Below are positions 34,512-43,222 of a stretch of 64,000 nucleotides of DNA, piece by piece. Origin of the DNA: Massilia sp. HP4. GTDB lineage: Bacteria; Pseudomonadota; Gammaproteobacteria; Burkholderiales; Burkholderiaceae_D. The stretch is taken from NCBI RefSeq assembly GCF_005222695.1, contig NZ_STGG01000035.1:1-64000 (forward strand), read 5' to 3'. The number at the start of each line of letters is the position of its first letter. Position 1 is the first letter of the stretch. Under the pieces are notes generated by a model. The model was given only the letters and a program-made list of their open reading frames with translations, had not been told where the DNA came from and ran no database searches. Position numbers and translations under genes: made by a program.

Positions 34512-35798
34512 ATGGCCAATATGCCATACAAGGCGGCGCCCGCCGCCCACAACCAGGGTGCGGCGACGCAGCTCGACAGCAATACCGGTGCGCTCGTCAT
34601 CGTGACGATCCTGTTCTTCATGTGGGGCCTGATCACGTCGCTCAACGACGTGCTGATCCCGCACCTGAAGGCGGTCTATACCCTGACCTATGTGCAGGCG
34701 ATGCTGGTGCAGTTCTGCTTCTTCGGCGCCTACGCCATCGTGTCGCTGCCTGCCGGCGCTTTGATCCGCCGCATCGGCTACCAGAAAGGCGCCGTGGCCG
34801 GCCTGCTGGTCGCCGCCGTCGGCTGCACGCTGTTCTATCCGGCCTCGTTCGGCGGCTACGGCCTGTTCCTGCTGGCGCTGTTCGTGCTGGCGTCGGGCAT
34901 CACGGTGCTGCAGGTGGCGGCCAATCCCTATGTGGCGGTCCTCGGCCCGGCGCGTACGGCATCGAGCCGCCTGACCCTGACCCAGGCCTTCAATTCGCTG
35001 GGCACGACAATCGGGCCGGCAGTGGGCGGCCTGCTGATCCTGTCGGCTGCTGGTGCGGTTGCCGTAGCCGGCAGCGACGGGGTGGCCGAGGCGGCCGCCG
35101 AAGCAGCGTCGGTGCGCGGCCCCTACCTCGTGCTGGCAGGGATGCTGGCGCTGCTGGCGGTGCTGTTCTGGCTGGCGCGGTTGCCGGCGATCGCCGACAC
35201 CGACGACGTGCCGCTGGCAGGAGAAAGCCAGGGTTCGGCGCTGGCGCACCGCCACCTGGTGCTGGGCGCGATCGGCATCTTCCTGTACGTCGGGGCTGAA
35301 GTGAGCATCGGCAGCTTCCTGATCAACTTCATCGGCGAGCCGCATATCGCCGGGCTGTCGCACGCCGACGCCGCGCACTATGTCAGCATCTACTGGGGCG
35401 GCGCGATGATCGGGCGCTTCATCGGATTTGCCGTGATGCGCGTGGTCAGCCCTGGCAAGACGCTGGCCTTCAACTCGCTGGCGGCGATCGCGCTGGTGCT
35501 GGTGGCGACCTTCACCGAAGGCGACCTGGCCATGTGGGCGATCCTGGCTGTTGGCCTGTGCAATTCGATCATGTTTCCGACCATCTTCAGCATGGCGCTG
35601 CATGGCCTGGGCAAGCATACGGGCCAGGCGTCGGGCATCCTGTGCATGGCGATCGTCGGCGGGGCGCTGGTGCCGTTCGCGCAAGGGGCGCTGGCCGATG
35701 CGTTCAATGTGCAGGTGTCGTTCCTGCTGCCGGCGGCGTGCTATGCCTTCGTTTTGTACTTCGGCGCCAAATACGCGGCGATGTATACGGCGAAATGA
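34512..35798 (+). CDS. FHS-family sugar:proton symporter (FucP/GluP-like)
   Basis: A 428-residue inner-membrane MFS transporter with about 12 helices. The N-terminal segment [20 protein letters not shown] and the motif [15 protein letters not shown] are characteristic of the fucose/glucose-galactose (FHS) subfamily, as is [13 protein letters not shown]. The start follows CAGGAGACAGC. Located at the end of the mannose locus, it probably imports mannose (or another released monosaccharide) from the periplasm for the isomerase and kinase. The substrate is inferred from location. It is separated from the GH92 gene by the long inverted-repeat element and may be co-transcribed with it. Confidence 0.9.
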   Translation: MANMPYKAAPAAHNQGAATQLDSNTGALVIVTILFFMWGLITSLNDVLIPHLKAVYTLTYVQAMLVQFCFFGAYAIVSLPAGALIRRIGYQKGAVAGLLVAAVGCTLFYPASFGGYGLFLLALFVLASGITVLQVAANPYVAVLGPARTASSRLTLTQAFNSLGTTIGPAVGGLLILSAAGAVAVAGSDGVAEAAAEAASVRGPYLVLAGMLALLAVLFWLARLPAIADTDDVPLAGESQGSALAHRHLVLGAIGIFLYVGAEVSIGSFLINFIGEPHIAGLSHADAAHYVSIYWGGAMIGRFIGFAVMRVVSPGKTLAFNSLAAIALVLVATFTEGDLAMWAILAVGLCNSIMFPTIFSMALHGLGKHTGQASGILCMAIVGGALVPFAQGALADAFNVQVSFLLPAACYAFVLYFGAKYAAMYTAK

Positions 35799-35851
35799 TC
35801 CAAGCCGTCCGCCAGCGGAGCCAGGTAGTGTCCAGGCTGAGCTGGCGGATG

Positions 35852-36214
35852 CTAATCGACGATCGGAATCACGATGTCCCTCCTTGGCAGGGGCGTCCAT
35901 TGACCGTTGACCTCGATGTAGGCTTCTTCATAGTCCAAACGTATCCGCAGTTTCTTTTCTGGACAGTCTCGTCCTGCATTCAAAACGGCTTCGATTTTCG
36001 GGCGCCGGAAAATGGTGACGGTGCCAAATGCCGGCATCCGGTCCCTGAAGCACTGCAGGAAGAATTGCTGCCCTTTGCCTGTCACGGTCACGACCAGGTT
36101 AAAACCGTATGCCGCAGTGTCGCCGCCAGCATTGCTGAAGGTGCCCGACACAGGTGTAAATGACCCATGGGCTAGCGGCGACAGGAGCAATAACAGAAAA
36201 CCCAGGTATTTCAC
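35852..36214 (-). CDS. Small secreted protein coupled to a TonB receptor
   Basis: A 120-residue protein starting at GTG with a clear signal peptide (KYLGFLLLLLSPLAHG). The mature part has a glycine-rich segment (SGTFSNAGGDTAAYGFNLVV) and strands typical of a small beta-sandwich. It has two cysteines about 30 residues apart that could form a disulfide. It starts seven bases after the stop of the TonB receptor on the same strand and lacks its own strong ribosome binding site, so it is likely translationally coupled to the receptor. I do not recognise a family. Base composition is slightly less GC-rich than its neighbours. Confidence 0.6.
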   Translation of the reverse strand: MKYLGFLLLLLSPLAHGSFTPVSGTFSNAGGDTAAYGFNLVVTVTGKGQQFFLQCFRDRMPAFGTVTIFRRPKIEAVLNAGRDCPEKKLRIRLDYEEAYIEVNGQWTPLPRRDIVIPIVD

Positions 36215-36221
36215 CTGCTGC

Positions 36222-38963
36222 TCAATCGAAAGCGTAGTTCACGCTGGCATAGAACCGCCGCCCGCGCGGATCCGTATAACTCGGATCGTACCCCGACAAG
36301 AAGAAATACGCCTGGTTCGAATACGGCGGGCTCTCGTCGAACAGGTTCTGCACGCCCGCCCGCAGCTTCAGGCGCGGCGTCATCACATACGCCGCCGAGA
36401 TATCCCACAGCGAATACGACTTGACCTTGTTCTGCGCCACCACCGAGCCGTCGTCGATATTGATCGCCGTGTTCTGGTCGTCGTAGCCGCTCGACCAGGT
36501 GTTCTGCAGGCTGGCCGACAGCGGACCGCGTTCCCAGTCGAAGCTCACGGTATGCCGCCAGCGCTGGACCACGCCATCGGTCACGAACTTGTTCAGGTTG
36601 CTCACAAACGCGTCGCCGGGCGCGTTCTGGATCTCGGACGACAGCACATAGGTGCCGTTCAGGCGGCCGCCGAAGCGCCCCATGGGCGTATCGACGCCGC
36701 GCACCGTGACCGCCAGGTCCAGCCCCTTGGCCACTTGCGCGCCGCGGTTCTCCTTGCGCAGCTCGATGTAGTCGATCACATCGTCTTCATCGCGGTATAC
36801 CAGGTTGCCATATTTGGCCAGGTTGCCGAGGATGATGTCGTCGCCGATCTCGCTGATCAAGTCGGTGCGCTTGATGTTCCAGTAGTCGAGCGAGGCGCTC
36901 ACGTTGCGGCCGGCGGCAAACACGGCGCCGAGCGAGAACTGGCGGCTGCGCTCGGGCTTCAGGTCGGCGTTGCTGTAGCGGCGCGTATCCCAGTTGTCGG
37001 CGCAATCGGCGTAGTTGTTCTCGACCGTGGCGCAATACACCGGATCGGGCAGGGTTGCGGTGCTGCTGTAGACCGTGGGGCGGTACAGCTCATTCATGGT
37101 CGGCGCGCGGAAACCGCGGCCGGCTGATGCGCGCAGCAGCAAGGCGTCCGTTGGGCGGTAGGAGAGGCCGATCTTGGGGCTGGCCGCGCCGCCGACTTTC
37201 TCGTAATGGTCGTAGCGCGCCGACAGCTGGGCTTCCCATTGCTTCGCGAACGGCACCAGCAGTTCGCCATACAGGCCGGCCACGTCGCGCTTGTCGCTGG
37301 TGGCGCGGCCGCCTTCCGGCGCGGCGTCGTTGTTGATGTTGTCGGAGAGGAGCAGGGCGGACGGCGTGAAGTTGTTCTTCTCGCGCCGCACTTCGCCGCC
37401 GATGGCCACCGCCAGCTCGCCGCCCGCGAGCGGCATCAGCGCGCGCGAGAACTTGACGTCGAGCGCGTCGAGCGTGCCGCGCGCGCGGCGCACGACGTCG
37501 TCGACCTGGATGCTGTCGAGCAGGGCCAGGCCCTCGGGGCTGGATGGGCCGAATGGATTGATGCGGCCGTCCATGATCCCTTCCATCAGCTCGTTGTACA
37601 GCACATAGCCGTTGGTGTCGCGGTCCTTGACCGTGTTGACGCTGTGGTTGTAGGCGGTGTCGTAGTCCCAGCCGCCCACGGTGCCGCTCATGCCGACCAC
37701 GAAGCGCATGCCTTCGCTGGTCAGTTCGCTGGTGCGCTGGCCGGCCTCCGAGAGGCGCATGCGCAGTTCGAGTTCGCCCGGATAGTCGTCGTCCAGGTCT
37801 TCCAGGCCGGTGCCCACCAGTTGCGGCACCAGGCGGTAGTCGACATAGCCGGTCACGCGCGCCGACGAGCCGGTGTAGTACGACTTCGAGCGGCTGAGCG
37901 CGACCTCGGCATAGGCCTGGTGGCCGCCGCCGAGTTTCAACACGCCGCGGCTGAGCAGGCTGGCTTTCTCGGTCTTCGGATACAGCTCGGTGTCGCCCAT
38001 GTAGTTATAGGTGCAGGCATCCACGCCGCCGGTGCCGTCTGGCAGGTAGACGTTGGCCGGCGGCGCGCAGTCGGGCGCCGACAGGTTGATCAGGCGGTTC
38101 GTGATCGGGCGGCCGTTGATGGTGAATCCGAGGTCTTGCAGGTGGTCGCGCTGGTTCGCGGTCAGGCGGATATTGGCCGGGCCGGTGTAGCCGGACAGCA
38201 GGTGGCCCAGCCGTTCCTCGACCCGCAGGCCGGGGATGAAGCTGCGCTGCGAGGTATTGAGTGCATTGGTGCGCTGGAAGTCGGCCACCGCGAACACATT
38301 GTATCCGTCGCGTTCGAGGTCGCCCTTGCCGGCACTGATGCTGGCGGTGCGCTTGCCGGCGCCGCCCTCGTCGGTGGTGCTGCCAAAGGCGTTCAGCTCC
38401 AGGCCCTGGAAGTCCTTGCGGGTGATGAAGTTGATGACGCCGCCGATCGCATCGGTGCCGTACAGCGCCGAGGCGCCGTCCAGCAGCACCTCGACTCGCT
38501 CCAGGGCGGCGGCCGGGATGTTATTCAGGTCCACGCCGCTGTCGTCGCCGGGCGAAGCGAAGTTGGCCATGCGCCGGCCGTTGAGCAGCACCAGGGTCGA
38601 CGAGGTGCCGATGCCGCGCAGGTTGGCGCTGTTGAAACCGCGCTGGTCGCCGCCGACATTGATGCTGGCGCCGTCGGTCAGGCCGCCAACGTTGCTCGAG
38701 ACCCGGGCCAGGAGCTCGGAGGCGGTGGTCACGCCGGCCTTCTCGATCTCGGCGCGCGACACGATCTGCACCGGCAGGGCGGTTTCCGAGAGCACCCGGC
38801 GGATGGCCGAGCCGGTGACTTCGACCTTCGGCATGTCGGCCGGCGTGGTGGCTGCGGCTGTTTCCTGTGCCAGCACGCCCCCGGACACCCCGGCCGCCAT
38901 CCAGGCGCCTGCCAGCATGGCGCCGCGCACGGCGCGCGTTACCGCCCTTAACTTCATATTCAT
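36222..38963 (-). CDS. TonB-dependent receptor (large, Oxalobacteraceae type)
   Basis: A 913-residue outer-membrane receptor. It has a signal peptide ending in VLAQ, the TonB-box-like VEVTGSAIRR and the plug segments LRGIGTSSTLVLLNGRR and VEVLLDGASALYGTDAIGG. A barrel ending in SVNYAFD follows, with receptor landmarks such as RGFRAPTMNELYRP and LKPERSRQFSLG. Two extracellular-loop cysteine pairs are visible. The start at 38963 follows AAGGACAATTG. This group is often linked to peptide, polymer or secondary-nutrient uptake, and no substrate can be assigned. It heads a two-gene unit with the small secreted protein. No convincing Fur box precedes it. Confidence 0.92.
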   Translation of the reverse strand: MNMKLRAVTRAVRGAMLAGAWMAAGVSGGVLAQETAAATTPADMPKVEVTGSAIRRVLSETALPVQIVSRAEIEKAGVTTASELLARVSSNVGGLTDGASINVGGDQRGFNSANLRGIGTSSTLVLLNGRRMANFASPGDDSGVDLNNIPAAALERVEVLLDGASALYGTDAIGGVINFITRKDFQGLELNAFGSTTDEGGAGKRTASISAGKGDLERDGYNVFAVADFQRTNALNTSQRSFIPGLRVEERLGHLLSGYTGPANIRLTANQRDHLQDLGFTINGRPITNRLINLSAPDCAPPANVYLPDGTGGVDACTYNYMGDTELYPKTEKASLLSRGVLKLGGGHQAYAEVALSRSKSYYTGSSARVTGYVDYRLVPQLVGTGLEDLDDDYPGELELRMRLSEAGQRTSELTSEGMRFVVGMSGTVGGWDYDTAYNHSVNTVKDRDTNGYVLYNELMEGIMDGRINPFGPSSPEGLALLDSIQVDDVVRRARGTLDALDVKFSRALMPLAGGELAVAIGGEVRREKNNFTPSALLLSDNINNDAAPEGGRATSDKRDVAGLYGELLVPFAKQWEAQLSARYDHYEKVGGAASPKIGLSYRPTDALLLRASAGRGFRAPTMNELYRPTVYSSTATLPDPVYCATVENNYADCADNWDTRRYSNADLKPERSRQFSLGAVFAAGRNVSASLDYWNIKRTDLISEIGDDIILGNLAKYGNLVYRDEDDVIDYIELRKENRGAQVAKGLDLAVTVRGVDTPMGRFGGRLNGTYVLSSEIQNAPGDAFVSNLNKFVTDGVVQRWRHTVSFDWERGPLSASLQNTWSSGYDDQNTAINIDDGSVVAQNKVKSYSLWDISAAYVMTPRLKLRAGVQNLFDESPPYSNQAYFFLSGYDPSYTDPRGRRFYASVNYAFD

Positions 38964-39219
38964 CAATTGTCCTTGTGTAACTACAGAATAATCGTCGATA
39001 TTAAACGGGCGGCGTGCGGCGTAAAGAACAATCGTTGCCGGATTCGAGGGATGTTGCGAATCTGGTACGCCGCGCAGCAATCCGTTCAAGTATTACTGCT
39101 GGCGAAATAATGAATTGCGGCATGCGTGGATTCCCGGTAGCCGCATAATCGATGAGAATGATTCCCGGCGACGGCCCAGGGGCTGCCGCTCTTTCAACAC
39201 CACCACCACGAGGTCTGCC

Positions 39220-39699
39220 ATGACAACATCCGCCGAAACCCGCCCGCCGCTGCCGCCATTCACCCGCGAATCCGCGATCGAGAAAGTCCGCCTGGCCGAA
39301 GACGGCTGGAACACGCGCGATGCGGCCAGGGTGTCGCTGGCCTATAGCCTGGACACCCGCTGGCGCAACCGCGCCGAATTCGCCAACGGCCGCGACGAGG
39401 CGCGCGCCTTCCTCGAGCGCAAATGGAAGAAGGAGCTCGAGTACCGCCTGATCAAGGAGCTGTGGGCCTTCAGCGACAACCGCATCGCCGTGCGCTATGC
39501 CTACGAAAGCCGCGACGATTCGGGCAACTGGTACCGGTCCTATGGCAACGAGAACTGGGAGTTCGGCGCGGACGGCCTGATGGTCAACCGCTACGCCAGC
39601 ATCAACGACATGCCGATCAAGGAAGAAGAGCGCAAGTTCCGCTGGCCGCTGGGGCGCCGTCCGGACGATCACCCGGGCCTGTCCGACCTGGGACTCTAA
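39220..39699 (+). CDS. DUF1348 / NTF2-like protein
   Basis: A 159-residue cytoplasmic protein matching the DUF1348 family, a nuclear-transport-factor-2-like fold of unknown function. Typical features are the opening [20 protein letters not shown], then [18 protein letters not shown]. The C-terminal part has [20 protein letters not shown] and [15 protein letters not shown]. Length fits the family. The start was placed at the ATG after GAGGTCTGCC. It is divergent from the TonB receptor across a 256-base gap in which I see no other gene. Members are often regulated with stress or carbon-use genes, but no role is established. Confidence 0.88.
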   Translation: MTTSAETRPPLPPFTRESAIEKVRLAEDGWNTRDAARVSLAYSLDTRWRNRAEFANGRDEARAFLERKWKKELEYRLIKELWAFSDNRIAVRYAYESRDDSGNWYRSYGNENWEFGADGLMVNRYASINDMPIKEEERKFRWPLGRRPDDHPGLSDLGL

Positions 39700-39863
39700 G
39701 CGCGCGCAACACGAGGCGGGGGGATCTGCTGCTGACTGTTGCTTTCAACGAAACGATGAATTGCTGGCGATATCGATTCCCTAAATTGTCGGTATTTACG
39801 ACAATGATGACGAGCGCCAAACCGGCCGACGTGGCCGGAAGCGCGTCGACCTGTCGGTATACC

Positions 39864-40208
39864 ATGATCGGAAACATGAGCGGGGACGAGCCCGCCCCCT
39901 ATACGCTGTCGTTCGCGCATTTCGACATCGAACCGCGCCTGCGCCGCCTCAGCCGCGACGGCGCCGTCGTCCCGATCGGGTCGCGCGCCTTCGACATCCT
40001 GCGGCTGCTGGCCGAGGCGCCCGGACAGGTGCTGGAGCACCGCTACCTGATGGAGCGGGCCTGGGCCGGCCGCGTGGTCGGCGAAGCCAATCTGCGGGTG
40101 CAGATCGCGGCCTTGCGCCGCGCCCTCGACGCTGCCGGCGTCGAACGGCTGATCCTGAACGTGCCCGGACGCGGCTATCTCCTGACCGCGCCGGTGGTGC
40201 GCCGCTGA
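39864..40208 (+). CDS. Stand-alone winged-helix (OmpR/CadC-type) DNA-binding protein
   Basis: A protein of about 114 residues that consists almost only of a C-terminal-effector winged helix. The segments DIEPRLRRLSRDGAVVPIGS and FDILRLLAEAPGQVLEHRYL are followed by the recognition helix ANLRVQIAALRRAL and the wing NVPGRGYLLTAP. There is no receiver domain, transmembrane helix or TPR repeat. Similar winged helices in these bacteria are usually fused to ATPase/TPR or periplasmic domains, so this may be a truncated or stand-alone regulator. The start is uncertain (ATG 39864 or 39876); no good ribosome binding site is visible. It sits 27 bases upstream of the LysR gene. Confidence 0.7.
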   Translation: MIGNMSGDEPAPYTLSFAHFDIEPRLRRLSRDGAVVPIGSRAFDILRLLAEAPGQVLEHRYLMERAWAGRVVGEANLRVQIAALRRALDAAGVERLILNVPGRGYLLTAPVVRR

Positions 40209-40235
40209 CGAGCGCTATTTCGCAGGGAGAAACGA

Positions 40236-41135
40236 GTGGATCAGATCCATCTGATGAACGTGTTCGTCGCCGTCGGCGAAGAAGAAAGCTTCGCGGCGGC
40301 CGCGCGGCGCCTGGACCTGTCGCCGGCCGCGGTTACCCGTGCCATTGCCAGTCTCGAGGAAAGGCTGGGCATCAAGCTGCTGCTGCGCACGACGCGCAAT
40401 GTGCGCCTGACCGAAGCCGGGCGGCGCTACCTGGACGATACGCGCGCCATCCTGGCCAGCATCATCGAGGCCAACGCGGCGGCGGCCGGCGTCAATTCGG
40501 CGCCCAAGGGCAATCTGTCGGTGACGGCGTCGGTCCTGTTCGGCAAGACCTTCGTCATGCCCTGCATTGTGCAGTTCCTGAACCAGTATCCCGAAGTCGA
40601 GGTGTCGGCGCTGTTCCTGGACCGCATCGTGAACCTGGTCGACGAGGGCATTGACGTCGCCGTGCGCATCGGCCACTTGCCCGACTCCGGCCTCAAGGCG
40701 CTGCGCGTGGGCCAGGTGCGGCGCGTGCTGTGCGCCTCGCCCGAGTACCTCGCGAAACACCCCTTGCCGCAGCATCCTGCCGACCTGCTGCGCCACACGG
40801 TGATCGCCGCCAGTGGCATCTCGCCGCGGGTCGAATGGAAGTTCGGCGCGGTCGACGATCCGACCATGGTGCGCCTGCGCCCGCGCCTGACCGTGACCAG
40901 CAACGATGCGGCCATCGAGGCGGCCTGCGCGGGGTTGGGCATCTGCCGCTTGCTGTCCTACCAGGTCGCCGACGAGTTGAGTGCCGGCCGCCTGAAGATC
41001 GTCCTGGCCGAATACGAGGAGGCGCCGTGGCCGGTGCACCTGGTGCACCGCGAGAGCAAGTTCGGCTCATCCAAGGTGCGCAATTTCATCGACCTGCTGG
41101 CCGGCCACCTGCGCGCGAATCCGCACCTGAACTAG
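40236..41135 (+). CDS. LysR family transcriptional regulator
   Basis: A 299-residue regulator. The N-terminal helix-turn-helix reads FAAAARRLDLSPAAVTRAIA, with RLGIKLLLRTTRNVRLTEAG after it. A type 2 periplasmic-binding effector domain occupies residues about 90-295. The GTG start follows AGGGAGAAACGA. LysR proteins of this sort respond to small ligands, and many regulate a divergent or neighbouring gene, but neither neighbour is an obvious target. Its last 50 bases overlap the 3' end of the TetR gene on the opposite strand, so the two are convergent. Confidence 0.92.
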   Translation: MDQIHLMNVFVAVGEEESFAAAARRLDLSPAAVTRAIASLEERLGIKLLLRTTRNVRLTEAGRRYLDDTRAILASIIEANAAAAGVNSAPKGNLSVTASVLFGKTFVMPCIVQFLNQYPEVEVSALFLDRIVNLVDEGIDVAVRIGHLPDSGLKALRVGQVRRVLCASPEYLAKHPLPQHPADLLRHTVIAASGISPRVEWKFGAVDDPTMVRLRPRLTVTSNDAAIEAACAGLGICRLLSYQVADELSAGRLKIVLAEYEEAPWPVHLVHRESKFGSSKVRNFIDLLAGHLRANPHLN

Positions 41136-41811
41136 TGTCCTGGCCGCCGCGCATGCCGCCCGCGATGAAGTTGCACAGGTAGCGCGTCTTGCGCTGCAGG
41201 TCGGAAGGGCGCGTCGCCCCGTCCGAGATGCGGGTCATGCGGCTGTCGAATACGCTCATCACGAGCGCTCCCACCGCGAACAGGTAGGCCCAGCGGATGT
41301 AATCGAGTGATTCGTCGGGCAGCGCCTTCTGCAGGGCTGCGATGAACTCCTTGGCGAACGGGTCGAAGTAGTCGCCGATGATGCCGCGGGTATCCTCGCG
41401 CGGATCGGAGGCCTCGCGCACCACCAGTTGCGCATACGAGCGGCCGGTATCGAGCATGTGGCTGCGCAGGATCGGCTCCACGAAGGCATGGACGATCCGT
41501 TCCAGCGCGTCCGGCGCCGCATGGTCGGTGACCAGTCGCAGCAACTGCAGGCGCTCGTCGAACAGGTGCTTGCGGTGCTCGAATACGGCGCGGTACAGCT
41601 TTTCCTTGGTCTCGAAGTGATACACGATCAGCGCCAGCTTGACGTCGGCCGCCTGCGCGATGTCGCGCATCGATACCCCGTGAAATCCATCCAGCGCGAA
41701 CAGCCGCTCGGCTTCGTGCAGCACGCGCTCGCGCTTGCTCGGCGCCGGCGCTGGCTCTTCGCCATGCTCCTTCTTCTTCGTCCCTGCGTCTCCTGCCCGT
41801 TTGACTGTCAT
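41086..41811 (-). CDS. TetR family transcriptional regulator
   Basis: A 241-residue repressor. A charged N-terminal tail (KKKEHGEEPAPAPSKRER) precedes the helix-turn-helix AERLFALDGFHGVSMRDIAQ, followed by IVYHFETKEKLYRAVFEHRK. The C-terminal ligand domain contains a family-typical TetR_C segment (FVEPILRSHMLDTGRSYAQL). The start at 41811 was chosen because GGGAGA sits just upstream; longer starts lack a ribosome binding site. It is divergent from the MFS-cyclase-hydrolase-porin operon, and the palindrome over that promoter is its likely operator. The inducer is probably the imported acid or an intermediate. It overlaps the LysR gene tail. Confidence 0.9.
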   Translation of the reverse strand: MTVKRAGDAGTKKKEHGEEPAPAPSKRERVLHEAERLFALDGFHGVSMRDIAQAADVKLALIVYHFETKEKLYRAVFEHRKHLFDERLQLLRLVTDHAAPDALERIVHAFVEPILRSHMLDTGRSYAQLVVREASDPREDTRGIIGDYFDPFAKEFIAALQKALPDESLDYIRWAYLFAVGALVMSVFDSRMTRISDGATRPSDLQRKTRYLCNFIAGGMRGGQDTSSGADSRAGGRPAGR

Positions 41812-41879
41812 CGGTTCTCCCATCAATGGTGAAAATTATAGGCGTTGCCCGCGCGTCTCCACAAAATTTTAAAAAGCGC

Positions 41880-41908
41880 TTGCCATCCTGACTGTACGTT
41901 CGTATAGT
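41880..41908 (+). promoter_or_regulatory. Promoter with overlapping TetR-type operator
   Basis: TTGCCA (41880-41885), a 17-base spacer and TATAGT (41903-41908) form the promoter of the MFS operon. A near-perfect inverted repeat, CTGTACG-TT-CGTATAG (41892-41907), covers the spacer and -10. A second CTGTACG lies at 41911-41917. Binding of the divergent TetR protein here would block transcription. Confidence 0.65.
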
Positions 41909-41964
41909 TTCTGTACGGACGAGCGCCACGCATCGGCCGACACCACACAATATTGGAGACAACA

Positions 41965-43197
41965 ATGCACATCCCTGACAAATGGCGGGTGCTTTCGGCC
42001 GGGTTCCTGAGCTATATGTTCGACGCCGTCGAGATCATCGCGCTGACCATCGCCATTCCCGTGCTGATGCTGGCGCTGGACATGAGCACCAGCGAAGCCG
42101 GCTTCCTGGTGACGGCCACCCTGCTGGGCATCGGCTGCAGCAGCGTGCTGGTGGGCTGGTATGCCGACAACTACGGCCGCCAGAAGGCCTTGCTGCTGTG
42201 CCTCGTCAGCTTCGGCGCCCTGACCGCGGCGGTGGCCGCCGCCGACACATGGCTGCAGATCGTCGTGCTGCGCTTCTTTGCCGGCCTCGGGCTGGGCGGC
42301 CTGTGGGGCGTGGTTGCCGCCTATATCGCCGAGAGCTGGCCCGAGAAGCAGCGCGCCCGCGCCACCTCTTTCGTCCTGAGTTCCTTCCCGGTGGGGGCGG
42401 GCCTGGCGGCCGGGATCGCGGCGCTGGTGTTGCCGGTCTACGGCTGGCGCATGCTGTTCCTGGTGTGCGGCCTGGGCTCGGTCGCGCTGGCCGCGATCCT
42501 GTATTTTTACCTGCCCGAGTCGCCGGGCTGGGCGCGCCAGCGCGAACAGGCGGCGCGCGCCGGCAAGCCGGCCACCGTCTCGGTGCGCGAGATCTTCGCG
42601 CCCGGCCTCTTGCGCCACACGATCCTGGGCACGCTGGCCGCGTCGTTCGCCCTGACCGCCTACTGGGGCTCGACCACCTGGCTGCCGACCTACCTGGTCA
42701 AGGAGCGCGGCCTGAGCGTCGAAACCATGGCGCTGTTCGTGGTCATCCTCAACGTCGGCATGTTCATCGGCTACAACGTGTTCGGCTACATCGCCGACGT
42801 GATCGGCAAGCGCCGCGCCATCATCCTGTCGCTGATGGGCACCGTGGTCACGCTGCCCCTGTACATGCTGGTGCGCGACCATACCGCGCTCTTGTGGCTG
42901 GGCCCCGTGTATGCCTTCTTCATCTCGTTCGCCGGACTGTTCGGCGCCTACTTCGCCCAGCTGTATCCGACCCACGTGCGCGCCACCGGCGCCGGCTTCT
43001 GCTTCAACGCCGGCCGCGGCGTATCGGCCTTCGCGCCCTTCGTGCTGGGCTGGATCGCCTCGCAATTCGGCCTGGCGACCGGTATCGCGCTGTGCGCATG
43101 CTTCTTCCTGTTGTCGGCCATCACGGTGTTCTTCATGCCGGACGGCGACCGCCATGCCGCGCAAGCCGCAGTGACGCCTGACCAGGCATCTGCCTGA
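41965..43197 (+). CDS. MFS transporter, aromatic-acid:proton symporter-like
   Basis: A 410-residue inner-membrane transporter with about 12 helices. The MFS loop motif is present as GWYADNYGRQKALL between helices 2 and 3, and a related copy, GYIADVIGKRRAI, occurs in the second half. The N-terminus FLSYMFDAVEIIALTIAIPV carries the aspartate seen in aromatic-acid and metabolite symporters of this group. The start follows TTGGAGACAACA. It is the first gene of an operon with a cyclase-family hydrolase, a fumarylacetoacetase-like hydrolase and a porin, so it probably imports the acid that they degrade. Confidence 0.87.
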   Translation: MHIPDKWRVLSAGFLSYMFDAVEIIALTIAIPVLMLALDMSTSEAGFLVTATLLGIGCSSVLVGWYADNYGRQKALLLCLVSFGALTAAVAAADTWLQIVVLRFFAGLGLGGLWGVVAAYIAESWPEKQRARATSFVLSSFPVGAGLAAGIAALVLPVYGWRMLFLVCGLGSVALAAILYFYLPESPGWARQREQAARAGKPATVSVREIFAPGLLRHTILGTLAASFALTAYWGSTTWLPTYLVKERGLSVETMALFVVILNVGMFIGYNVFGYIADVIGKRRAIILSLMGTVVTLPLYMLVRDHTALLWLGPVYAFFISFAGLFGAYFAQLYPTHVRATGAGFCFNAGRGVSAFAPFVLGWIASQFGLATGIALCACFFLLSAITVFFMPDGDRHAAQAAVTPDQASA

Positions 43198-43222
43198 CCA
43201 TCAACCATTTATTGGAGCATCC

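Noticed and set aside
39150..39170. GATGAGAATGATTCCC as a possible Fur box between the TonB receptor and DUF1348 genes
   Set aside because: Only one half matches the Fur consensus, there is no symmetric arm, and it lies almost 200 bases upstream of the receptor start, away from a convincing promoter.
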